From Nostoc sp. S4 (lineage in GTDB: Bacteria; Cyanobacteriota; Cyanobacteriia; Cyanobacteriales; Nostocaceae), in assembly GCA_029379225.1 (NCBI GenBank), contig JAQYWR010000062.1:1-36848 (forward strand): a DNA stretch of 36,848 bases, given 5' to 3'. Below the pieces are notes generated by a model. That model worked only from the letters and a program-made list of their open reading frames with translations, did no database searches and had not been told where the DNA came from. Below, in pieces: positions 1 through 7,146 of the stretch; position 1 is the stretch's first letter, and each line of letters starts with the position of its first letter. A program made the translations under genes and the position numbers.

Positions 1-294
1 AAAGATTTACCTGCACTACCTCCTGCCATTTTTTAGTTCCGTCGAACTCACGTTAAACAAAATGCAAAACTTATGTTTTATACGGTATGTTATATCAAGC
101 CTTAACCCTTTTTAAAAAGGAGATAATTGGATAGAGCAAGCGTTTTTAAGCAGCAAGTCTGTTTCATTCAATAAGGTAAGAGTTTTTTTTATTCGTCTTC
201 AATTAGAGAGAGTATTTTTAAATTTAACAATACTTATCTGAGGGATTGCAAAAGAGCATCACACACAAAACTATACACGATCGCACTTATCAAA
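1..294. other. Intergenic region, no gene seen
   Basis: AT-rich DNA downstream of the minus-strand Uma2 gene. It contains one copy of the short 'acctcctgcc' string (near 20-29) that recurs in several other intergenic regions of this window, and no convincing coding frame. The upstream gene, if any, lies outside the window. Confidence 0.5.
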
Positions 295-891
295 TCATTG
301 ACCAACACCTTCTGGGAACAACCGACTCAAGTTCAATAATGCATCTTCAAATCCAGGAATAACCACTGATTGATTTGATAAAAAAATCTGTTTGCTCAGA
401 TAGCTAAACTGGCTTTGAGCATTTTGATACGGTTGACTGTAACACTCAAGTTGACGAGTTGGTAAATTCACAATCCAATAACGATCGATTCCGGCTTCTG
501 CATACAAAGATAGCTTTATTGTTTGGTCGTAATCTAAAGTTTTATCTGAAATTTCAATTACTAATAAAATATCTTCTGGATAAGGATGATGAGCGAGATA
601 ATCTTCATCTCTTCCTCGTGCAATGACGACATCCGGCTCAGGTTCGCTTTGATTAGGAAGTGCGATCGGATCTTGTCCCCGGATGACTGCTCGCTCGCCT
701 AAAAGCCGATCCAATTGACGGCATAAAATAGAACTACAAACTGTATGAGGTGTTCCTTTTGCAGTCATTTGAATCAGTTCTCCTCGAATTAATTCAATCC
801 TATCGCCCTCTTGAAAAAATCCGAGTTCGATCAATTGATGGTATTCAGCGATCGTAAATCTTTTAGGTGTGACAACATTCATCTTAATCAC
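295..891 (-). CDS. Uma2 family (DUF820) PD-(D/E)XK nuclease-like protein
   Basis: The product is 198 aa, the usual size for the Uma2/DUF820 family, which is expanded in cyanobacteria and has a restriction-endonuclease-like fold. The expected acidic and basic positions are visible: E38 in the early 'IELIRGELI' strand, D87 in 'EPEPDVVIA', E113 in 'LLVIEIS' and K126 in 'DQTIKLSLYAEAGI'. This arrangement matches a PD-(D/E)XK active site. The cellular role of the family is not settled; homology to mobile-element-associated nucleases is all that can be stated. The frame opens with GTG at 891 and has an ATG three codons later (882); neither has a strong ribosome binding site, so the start is uncertain by three residues. 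It lies 52 bp downstream of the AGE epimerase gene on the same strand and could be cotranscribed with it. Confidence 0.9.
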   Translation of the reverse strand: MIKMNVVTPKRFTIAEYHQLIELGFFQEGDRIELIRGELIQMTAKGTPHTVCSSILCRQLDRLLGERAVIRGQDPIALPNQSEPEPDVVIARGRDEDYLAHHPYPEDILLVIEISDKTLDYDQTIKLSLYAEAGIDRYWIVNLPTRQLECYSQPYQNAQSQFSYLSKQIFLSNQSVVIPGFEDALLNLSRLFPEGVGQ

Positions 892-943
892 GCTGATTTC
901 ACTTTTACTTGTACGCTAGCAGAGATTAAACTGATTGCGTTGT

Positions 944-2125
944 TTACCGCCGCAGCGATCGCAACGCCTCAAACTCCCGCCAACAAAGATACAACGCGCG
1001 CGGTACGTGAAAGCATCCTTTCCATTTGCCGCCTTTGAGGTTCAACAAAACTTCTCCCCGCCGATTGAGATAGCCAAACCACTCACCAAACTCGGAATCC
1101 GCAAAGTGTGACCAAGTGTAATCGTGCATCTTTTGATACCATTTCCAACACACCTCACGCCCCGTCAAGCGATAACCCATCGCTAATGCAACCAAAGATT
1201 CTAAGTGAACCCACCACAGCTTTTGATCCCATTCGAGTTGCTGTGGAGGATGACCGACTGCATCGATAAAGTAATATAACCCGCCATACTTGCTGTCCCA
1301 AGCAAAATTCAGAATATTTAGCACCACATCAACAGCTTGGTTAATAGTTTTGAGATCATTTTTCCGACGAGCGATGTCCATAATAAACCACATCGCTTCG
1401 ATACCATGACCGGGGTTAATCAACCTTCCCTCAAAACAATCGATGTAGGAACCGTCAGGGGCAACGTTTTCATACATTAGTCCCCGTTCTCGATCGAGAA
1501 AATTGGTCATTACTTCCCGGACAGTTTCAGCTAGGACATTTTCTAGAGTTTCTTTGGGCAACAACCATTCCATTTCTAGAGTTAGGTTGGCTAAAATCAT
1601 CGGTACAGCCAATGATTTCATCGGGCGTGTGCCAGAATAGGTTTTGTTATATTTGCCCTTGGGATTATCCTTGCGGCGTAAAACGTTATTGTAAGCTTGC
1701 ATCGCCACATCTGTCGCCCAGTCTTCGCCGGATACGAGTGCATATTGGCTAAATGCCATCGCCGCAAAACAATCAGAAAAGATATTGTAAGGCTCAACCA
1801 GTGGTTTGCCTTCACGAGTGAGAGCAAAGTACCAGTTACCATCACTATCTCTGCCATGTTGGGCGAGAAAATTAGCACCATTACTGGCGATTTTCAGCCA
1901 ATTTTCGCGTTTTTCTAACTGGTTGTAAAGCATGGAAAAAGTCCACACTTGACGATTTTGCAGCCAAATATATTTATCTGTATCATAAACTTTACCTTGG
2001 CGATCGAGGCAGGTAAAATAGCCGCCCTGCTCCCAGTCAAGGGAATATTTTTCCCAAAATGGGAGGACATCGTTGAGGAGTGCGTTTTTGTAAAGTTGAG
2101 CGAGTGCTTGAAAATTATACTCCAT
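944..2125 (-). CDS. AGE family N-acylglucosamine 2-epimerase
   Basis: The 393 aa product is a full-length (alpha/alpha)6-barrel sugar epimerase/isomerase of the AGE/renin-binding-protein family. The closest known relatives are the cyanobacterial N-acyl-D-glucosamine 2-epimerases, which interconvert GlcNAc and ManNAc in the cytoplasm. Visible family signatures are 'RPMKSLAVPMILAN' (about 167-180), 'NPGHGIEAMWF' with H240, 'LWWVHLESLVALAMGY' with H307, and 'WKGCFHVPRALYLCWR' with H373. H240 and H373 correspond to the histidine pair implicated as acid/base catalysts in the Anabaena enzyme. The ATG at 2125 follows a purine-rich GGGAAGAAAA stretch. The actual sugar cannot be read from sequence; cellobiose or mannose epimerase activity exists in the wider superfamily. 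No sialic acid genes are nearby. Confidence 0.9.
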   Translation of the reverse strand: MEYNFQALAQLYKNALLNDVLPFWEKYSLDWEQGGYFTCLDRQGKVYDTDKYIWLQNRQVWTFSMLYNQLEKRENWLKIASNGANFLAQHGRDSDGNWYFALTREGKPLVEPYNIFSDCFAAMAFSQYALVSGEDWATDVAMQAYNNVLRRKDNPKGKYNKTYSGTRPMKSLAVPMILANLTLEMEWLLPKETLENVLAETVREVMTNFLDRERGLMYENVAPDGSYIDCFEGRLINPGHGIEAMWFIMDIARRKNDLKTINQAVDVVLNILNFAWDSKYGGLYYFIDAVGHPPQQLEWDQKLWWVHLESLVALAMGYRLTGREVCWKWYQKMHDYTWSHFADSEFGEWFGYLNRRGEVLLNLKGGKWKGCFHVPRALYLCWREFEALRSLRR

Positions 2126-2492
2126 AAATTTTCTTCCCTTTTTCCTAAGAGCGACAACTTAACAGTTATCGTAAGTTACCAATTAGAAAGAAGCAAAGAG
2201 ACGTAGTGGGGAGTGGAAAGGGTGAGGGGACGAAAACACAAGTCATCACTCGCCGACTTTTGGCTATAGAGTAGCGATTGGCTTAGTCTGCGTACTTCTC
2301 TAGGAGACGCTTTGGACAAAGACGCTGCGCGAATAACGAACAGAACTTCAGAGGACAAGGGGACGTAAAAAATAACAAATGACCAATGTCTTATTTGCAA
2401 TGCCCCATTCCCTTAGTAGGTTTTATCTAAAAAGACCATACTAGGGTGGGCATGATAATGTCTAGGCTATAAGCTTTTATTGCGAGGTTTTT
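2126..2492. other. Divergent intergenic region with a dispersed palindromic repeat
   Basis: This gap separates the minus-strand AGE epimerase from the plus-strand aspartoacylase, so both promoters should lie here. Around 2296-2340 there is a 'cttctctaggagacgc...gacgctgcgcgaa' string, a type of short palindromic repeat that I know as common in Nostoc intergenic DNA. No gene seen. Confidence 0.45.
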
Positions 2493-3371
2493 ATGAGTCA
2501 GATTGAACGAGTAGCGATCGTTGGAGGAACGCACGGTAATGAATTAACAGGAGTACACTTAGTTAAAAAATTTCAGCAATCTCCAAATTTAATTAACAGA
2601 CAAAGTTTAGAAACTTTAGTATTACTTGGTAATCCCAAAGCTATTGCAGAAGGTAAACGTTACATTGAAAAAGATTTAAATCGTTGCTTCACTCATCAAG
2701 ACTTACAAAATCCAAATCTCTTAAGTTACGAAGATACGCGAGCAAAAGAAATTAAACAAATACTGCAACCGCAAAATCAGCCTTTTGTCGATGTAATCAT
2801 TGATTTGCATAGTACTACTGCGAATATGGGATTAAGTTTGATTTTTAGCGAACTGCATCCTTTATTACTTCGTTTGGCTATTTATTTAAGTTCAAAAAAT
2901 CCTTTAGTAAGAGTCTGTGTTAATCAACAATCAAAAAAAGGCGGATTTCTGCGTTCTTTGTGCGAATTGGGTTTTGTAATCGAAGTAGGTACTGTGGCTC
3001 AAAATGTCTTAAATGCTGAATTATTTCAAAAAACAGAACAACTTATTTATTCAATATTGGACTATTTTGATTCGTGCAACCAAGGTAATATTCCCCAAAT
3101 AGACAATACAGTTATATTCTATCAATACATTGATACTATTGATTATCCCAGAAATGAAAACGGTGAAATTCAAGCTATGATTCATCCCCAGCTTCAGTTT
3201 CGCGATTATCAACCTCTGAATCCAGGTGAGCCAATATTTCTGAATTTTGCAGGAAAAGATATTTTATACGAGGGAGTGTCTACTGTTTATCCTATTTTTA
3301 TTAATGAAGCAGCTTATTATGAAAAAGGAATTGCGATGTATTTAACTCAAAAGCACCGAAAGCTAGTTTGA
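2493..3371 (+). CDS. Aspartoacylase-like AspA/AstE family zinc amidohydrolase
   Basis: The 292 aa product belongs to the succinylglutamate desuccinylase/aspartoacylase family (M14-like fold), which hydrolyses N-acyl amino acids such as N-acetylaspartate. Zinc ligands are visible as H14 and E17 in 'GGTHGNELTG' and H106 in 'IIDLHSTTANMG'. The substrate-binding segment 'KDLNRCF' (D61-N63-R64) and the general-base glutamate E164 in 'FVIEVGTV' are also present. The C-terminal ~90 residues form the usual second domain ('FLNFAGKDILYEG', 'YPIFINEAAYYEKGIA'). The length equals that of cyanobacterial orthologues. The start is ATG 2493 after 'gcgaggtttttatg', with a weak GAGG. The gene stands alone; the next gene is convergent. 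The natural substrate is not evident from context. Confidence 0.92.
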   Translation: MSQIERVAIVGGTHGNELTGVHLVKKFQQSPNLINRQSLETLVLLGNPKAIAEGKRYIEKDLNRCFTHQDLQNPNLLSYEDTRAKEIKQILQPQNQPFVDVIIDLHSTTANMGLSLIFSELHPLLLRLAIYLSSKNPLVRVCVNQQSKKGGFLRSLCELGFVIEVGTVAQNVLNAELFQKTEQLIYSILDYFDSCNQGNIPQIDNTVIFYQYIDTIDYPRNENGEIQAMIHPQLQFRDYQPLNPGEPIFLNFAGKDILYEGVSTVYPIFINEAAYYEKGIAMYLTQKHRKLV

Positions 3372-3387
3372 ATATAGCCGTAGTCAC

Positions 3388-3510
3388 ATATGTTAGGACA
3401 TAATCACAAGCGTGAATATTAGGAACAGTAATAGTTTTACCTCCAGCAATAACTGCCTTCTTCCGACGCTCACGGACTCGCTAACACTGCGCTATCCTGC
3501 CTCCTGCTAT
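3388..3510. repeat. Dispersed repeat, copy 1 (inverted relative to 4321-4395)
   Basis: The string running from 'tgttaggaca' through 'aggaacagtaatagttttac', 'ctcc' and 'ctgcctcctgctata' is matched, on the opposite strand, by 4321-4395. The middle also contains the 'cgctcacggactcgctaacactgcgctatc' type of palindromic repeat common in Nostocales. The two copies flank the small secreted-protein gene at 3593-4030. Confidence 0.5.
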
Positions 3511-3519
3511 AAATATGTA

Positions 3520-3555
3520 ATTGTCATTAGTCATTTGCAAATGACTAATGACAAT
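3520..3555. repeat. Perfect 36-bp palindrome
   Basis: Two 18-nt arms, 'attgtcattagtcatttg' and its exact complement, meet with no spacer. The palindrome sits between convergent genes (aspartoacylase ending 3371, secreted protein ending 3593), so a transcript from either side would fold into a long hairpin. There is no following T-run, so it is not a canonical intrinsic terminator; it may be one of the CATTTG-type low-complexity repeats of Nostoc. Confidence 0.6.
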
Positions 3556-3592
3556 CTTCATAAACAAGAGTGCAATTTATCAGCGCATTAGC

Positions 3593-4030
3593 TTAATAGC
3601 AACGGTGATGGGAATTCCTATGCAGATAGTCATAGTTTCTCAGGTAATGATAGTATAACGGCTTATAAACTCCTTGATGGTAATTTATGTATCGATTGTG
3701 ATACCGTCTGCGATAATAAATATTTTGGGGATAATAAAGTCTTTGATGGTAATAATTTCTATACCTTTGATGATACTGTCTACGATACCTGTGATAATGG
3801 CGTCGGTATTTTCGATGTTTGAAATTTTTAGTATCAGCTTGTGAATCTTTTAAAACTGAGGAATGTAAAGAATTCAGGACATCTTGATTTGCGTTTGTCT
3901 GGACACTTGGGGCACTTAATTCTTCAGAAATTGGTAGCATATGCAACTCATTTTTTTCAGATGCTGCGGCTATTTCCAATCCCAAGCAGCTGGGTAATAA
4001 TAAAACACTGATTACAAATTTCCAAAACAC
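3593..4030 (-). CDS. Small secreted Tyr/Arg/His-rich protein, function unknown
   Basis: The 145 aa product begins with a convincing signal peptide: 'MFWKFVISVLLLPSCLGL' followed by small residues near 20-24. A variable linker of about 50 residues follows. From about residue 72 the composition becomes extreme, with runs of Tyr, Arg and His ('HRKYRRHYHRYRRQYHQRY') continuing to the stop. No conserved domain is recognised. The tail is strongly basic and aromatic and could bind polyanions such as exopolysaccharide or a metal through its histidines, but this is inference. The gene has its own intergenic regions on both sides and is bracketed by inverted copies of a dispersed repeat. Confidence 0.65.
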   Translation of the reverse strand: MFWKFVISVLLLPSCLGLEIAAASEKNELHMLPISEELSAPSVQTNANQDVLNSLHSSVLKDSQADTKNFKHRKYRRHYHRYRRQYHQRYRNYYHQRLYYPQNIYYRRRYHNRYINYHQGVYKPLYYHYLRNYDYLHRNSHHRCY

Positions 4031-4539
4031 TGTTTCATGCTCCTAATTTATTGTTCCCTGACTTAGCTAGGGAATGCCAACTGATGTAAAGCTCTGGCAA
4101 AAAGTAGGATTTACGCAGTGAAACAAAAAATTAAGCTTTGTTTCTATTCAACGAAAAATAGAGCCTCTATAAATTATCTAGCATAAAGATTGTAGTAGAT
4201 ATAGTTATTGGCGATCGCTCGAATTTTTTTTAATATTTATTAATAGTCAAAAAGCTACATGTGAAGTTTAGATCGCACCAAGTCGGCGCTCTGACTTTTC
4301 TTTGTGTCAGTCCTAATGATATAGCAGGAGGCAGAGGGCAGGAGGTAAAACATTACTATTCCTAACATCTAGGCTTTCAAGATGTCCTAACCTTTAATTC
4401 GATTGCTATAAGTCTTCAACCGAACGTGATATGACTCTCTAGCTGGCTGTTGGTTCATAACAGTCTGACTTTTCATATTATGTGAAAAAGTTAGAGGGTG
4501 TAGGGTGTAGTAAGGCTTTCTTCTTTTTCCTATACTCAC
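4031..4539. other. Intergenic region with dispersed repeat
   Basis: About 500 bp upstream of the small secreted-protein gene, so its promoter is expected here. It contains the second copy of the inverted dispersed repeat (4321-4395), a 'gtaggatttacgca' string at about 4105 that resembles 'gtaagacttacgca' near 34101, and a HIP1-type octamer near 4213. No gene seen. Confidence 0.4.
4321..4395. repeat. Dispersed repeat, copy 2 (inverted relative to 3388-3510)
   Basis: Read on the minus strand, this segment gives 'ttaggacat', then 'gttaggaatagtaat', 'gttttacctcctgcc' and 'ctgcctcctgctata', matching 3388-3510 in the same order. It lacks the internal 'cggactcgctaac' insert of copy 1. Confidence 0.5.
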
Positions 4540-4906
4540 TCAGCTACCCCCTACCCCTGTCGTGACAGAGGTTTTAGAACTTGCCGTGAAAAGTCTGCAT
4601 AACAGTCTGTCAATCGTAATGGGCAGTTCGCGAACGTGTCTGCCTGTCGCATGATAAACTGCATTGGCGATCGCAGCGCCAGATCTCACAGTGCCAATCT
4701 CGCCAATTTCTTTGACACCAATTAAATTAACGTGCGGATCTTCCTCTTCAATGAAAAATGCATCAATCGCGGGGAGTATCGGTATTGGTTGGAACCAAGT
4801 ACTCAGCCAGATTAGAATTAATAATTCGTCCCGAATTTGCATCAACGACGCTTTGTTCGAGCAACGCTATCCGAATACCCCAAATAATGCCACCGATGAG
4901 TTGGCT
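4540..4906 (-). pseudogene. Remnant: C-terminal end of a xanthine dehydrogenase-type molybdopterin-binding subunit
   Basis: Reading the minus strand, one frame gives 'SQLIGGIIWGIRIALLEQSV' followed by 'NLAEYLVPTNTDTP'. The next frame continues with 'DAFFIEEEDPHVN' and then 'GEIGTVRSGAAIANAVYHAT' and 'RELPITIDRLL'. Together these are the last ~110 residues of the large molybdenum subunit of the xanthine dehydrogenase/aldehyde oxidase family, with a frameshift near 4770-4785. The first ~600 residues of that protein are absent, as is any iron-sulphur or FAD subunit. It is non-functional debris. The family assignment rests on the distinctive 'GVK.IGEIG...AAIANAVYHATG' tail. Confidence 0.8.
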
Positions 4907-5091
4907 ATAAGCCAATAATGTATGGGCATTGGGAAACGTAGTCGGGGCGATAAATTTGTTGTTTGATGCACGCAAATGCTTTAGTGCCTCGGCACTCGCA
5001 CTTTAGGATTGTAGGCAATCTGCATATACTCCTTAACAAACTTGATGTTTTTCTGCTCTTGTGATGTATAGTTGTTTTCCATCTCCCCCAT
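4907..5091 (-). pseudogene. Remnant: N-terminal part of an NTF2/SnoaL-like protein
   Basis: From an ATG at 5091 the minus strand encodes 'KNIKFVKEYMQIAYNPK' and then runs into a stop. A single-base frame change near 5003 restores 'ASAEALKHLRASNNKFIAPT' and 'TFPNAHTL'. This reads as the start of a small NTF2-like/SnoaL-like polyketide-cyclase-fold protein. After 'AHTL' (about 4918) the sequence passes without a gap into the xanthine-dehydrogenase-type tail at 4906, so two unrelated gene fragments are joined. The family call is from memory of similar cyanobacterial proteins and is moderate. Confidence 0.55.
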
Positions 5092-5157
5092 GCTTGCACC
5101 TTCTTTGAATTTCTATAATTTCAAAAAGCAGATGTATTAACATCAACTGTACAGATG

Positions 5158-5622
5158 TCAGGACTCATACACTCCAACCAGTCGCGCCTGTTCAATCACA
5201 TGGTCGGCGATCGCATTAAGTAGTTGCTCGCGGTTCATATTTGACTTTAGGTTAAGCTCTGCATCCAGGGCATACAACCAAAAATAGTAATGGTGAAGTC
5301 CATGTCCCTCTGGTGGAGCAGGTCCGGTATATCCTGGCTGATTACCACTGTTCAAGCCTTCAGTAAATTTACTACCACCACCCTCCGCAATCTGGTTAAT
5401 TGTTGGCGGTATGTTATAGACTAGCCAGTGAGTAAAACCCTGTGGCAAAGGCGCATCTGGGTCATGGCAGATAATTGCTAGTTGTTTAGTTCCGGCGGGC
5501 AGTCCATTCCATTCTAAAGGAGGAGAGATGTTTTCACCGTCACTAGTATACTGTTTCGGAATATATTCCAAAGATGTAAATGCAGGGCTGTGAATCTGTA
5601 GATCCTTGATATTTAATCCCAT
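5158..5622 (-). CDS. YbhB/YbcL (PEBP, Raf kinase inhibitor-like) family protein
   Basis: The 154 aa product is a complete phosphatidylethanolamine-binding-protein-like domain. The ligand-pocket motifs are present in order: 'DGENISPPLEW' (28-38), 'DPDAP' (54-58), 'THWLVYNIP' (64-72) and 'GPAPPEGHGLHHYYFWLYAL' (100-119). Bacterial members such as E. coli YbhB/YbcL are small soluble or periplasmic proteins of unclear physiological role. No signal peptide is seen, so a cytoplasmic location is likely. The start ATG at 5622 is close to the family start. The gene ends 67 bp upstream of the NTF2/XDH pseudogene on the same strand. Confidence 0.93.
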   Translation of the reverse strand: MGLNIKDLQIHSPAFTSLEYIPKQYTSDGENISPPLEWNGLPAGTKQLAIICHDPDAPLPQGFTHWLVYNIPPTINQIAEGGGSKFTEGLNSGNQPGYTGPAPPEGHGLHHYYFWLYALDAELNLKSNMNREQLLNAIADHVIEQARLVGVYES

Positions 5623-6180
5623 TATGTATTTCCTTTAACAACAATTAGCGGCATCGAAGAATTTATTGTAGCGGTACAAGTTGAGCATTAATGCGAATGG
5701 AAAAGAGGCTGTTTATCAACTTGATAGCCGATAGTACTAGAGATAGACGTTACAACCGATAGCCGACGGGTCAACGAATGATTCATAAATGTCAAACTCT
5801 TACGTAACTGCTTAATACTCACTTGCAATACCTTAATTATGTGTAGTTATCAGACTATTTAAGCCGATGATAAATTTTTAACCGTTATTATCCTAAGAAA
5901 GCTATTGTCTAGTTGCGCCCTCCTACTGAAGGATGACAACTGTACATTTAAGGTATTTAATTAAACATGGGGTTGTGTACTAGTAATTATTACTCTGCAT
6001 AAATCACTTAACAAGTCGTATCAGTTCTGTACTGAGATGAAATCTATCTAGGGACTAGTTTTTTAAAAAGGTATCAATAATTTTGTTGCAAGAAAACATT
6101 CTTTCACCTCTTTCTTTTAGTAGTCGGCATCTAAACCAAAATTAGGTGTACTGGTAGTAAGGCAAAAGGAGAAATGTTCA
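5623..6180. other. Divergent intergenic region
   Basis: About 560 bp of AT-rich DNA between the minus-strand PEBP gene and the plus-strand 136-aa gene. It must carry both promoters. No ORF, strong hairpin or clear repeat was found. The last part contains 'aaaggagaaatgttcaatg', which supplies the ribosome binding site for the gene at 6181. Confidence 0.4.
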
Positions 6181-6591
6181 ATGGCTCAGACTCAAAAACA
6201 AGGAAAACCAACAGATGGTCAGCCAGATGAGTGGCAGCAAGACTTAAATCCACAACCTATGGCTGGTCAAAATTATGGTTCGTCAGGAACGCATCCAGAG
6301 AAAGCAGGTTTAAATGCCTATGAGATTAAAGAATTGCACGACAAACTCCCAGAGTATACACACGAAGAACTAAAACAAATTACATTGCTACCAGTTGGAA
6401 GTCGCTTGGAGCAAGGTGCAAAGTACATTGACCTGAATGACCTGCAACGTAACGAGTTTACAGCAATGGGTCACATGGAAGCGGGTTCTAATAACTGGTA
6501 TGTACCGAAGACTGAGGTCAGTTATCAGCTTTGGAATCGTTTAATTGGCGTACAAAATCCTGAGCGTTTAGGAGAACAGGGCGAATCCTAA
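6181..6591 (+). CDS. Conserved cyanobacterial hypothetical protein
   Basis: The 136 aa product is soluble, acidic and hydrophilic. It has a low-complexity Gln/Pro/Gly-rich N-terminus ('GKPTDGQPDEWQQDLNPQPM', 8-27) and an ordered C-terminal half with 'NAYEIKELHDKLPEYTHEEL', 'LLPVGSRLEQGAKYIDL' and 'NNWYVPKTEVSYQLWNRLIG'. I know proteins of this layout from many heterocystous cyanobacteria but no assigned function. It is preceded by a good AGGAGA ribosome binding site about 10 nt before ATG 6181. There is no operon partner. The disordered N-terminus and hydrophilic character would fit a stress-related protein, but nothing in the sequence demonstrates this. Confidence 0.8.
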   Translation: MAQTQKQGKPTDGQPDEWQQDLNPQPMAGQNYGSSGTHPEKAGLNAYEIKELHDKLPEYTHEELKQITLLPVGSRLEQGAKYIDLNDLQRNEFTAMGHMEAGSNNWYVPKTEVSYQLWNRLIGVQNPERLGEQGES

Positions 6592-7146
6592 ATAAGCTGT
6601 TGCACTTTTAATTTGCACAAATAGCGTTTCTCTTTTTTTTGATTTTTCTTCTCCACTTAATAATAAGCTCTCGATCGTTTAACAGCTTATTTAAAATAGA
6701 TTTTAATTCACAAACAGATTGAAATAGTCTATGTGCAATGTACTCTTTACATGAGTGCCAAAAAAATATTCAGTAGGCAGAAGGCAACCCACTCTTAAAA
6801 GAGTGGGATTTAAACAAGGACGTTTTATACCTTGCTGTAAACAGTGTTGGTATAATTATCGATTTAAACTGGGCTTTAGCTCCAGAACTAAAGTTTAATT
6901 GATTACTCCTAACCTTTTGCCTTTTGCCCTCGAATCTCTGGCTTTCTTGTAAAGCTGCATTGCTCAATGAAGTAAACCAACAACCTCAAAGTAAAGCTTG
7001 TTTCATAATCTTTGATTGCTACTTTCTTGATTTCATCTCATATATTGAGATTGCTGGTGAGAGGATATTTTAAAAGTCTTTTTTTGATCGGCAAAATGTT
7101 TTAGATCCCTTGAAATCCACCTCCAACAACAAATATTCATACCAAC
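6592..7146. other. Intergenic region between convergent genes, with hairpin repeat
   Basis: This gap holds the 20-bp hairpin at 6788-6807 and the 'ccttttgccttttgcc' low-complexity string near 6912-6927, a common Nostoc filler repeat. A 65-codon minus-strand frame at 6770-6967 reads through both repeats and is not believed to be a gene. Confidence 0.4.
6788..6807. repeat. Perfect hairpin 'cccactctt-aa-aagagtggg'
   Basis: Two 9-nt complementary arms with a 2-nt spacer, lying between two convergent genes. No T-run follows on either strand, so a REP-like element is more likely than a classical terminator. Confidence 0.55.

Noticed and set aside
811..1038. 75-codon plus-strand frame between the Uma2 and AGE genes
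   Set aside because: It overlaps both minus-strand genes and the encoded peptide has no family features; it is antisense shadow.
6770..6967. 65-codon minus-strand frame
   Set aside because: It reads through a hairpin repeat and the 'ccttttgccttttgcc' filler string, has no convincing ribosome binding site, and gives a protein of no recognisable family.
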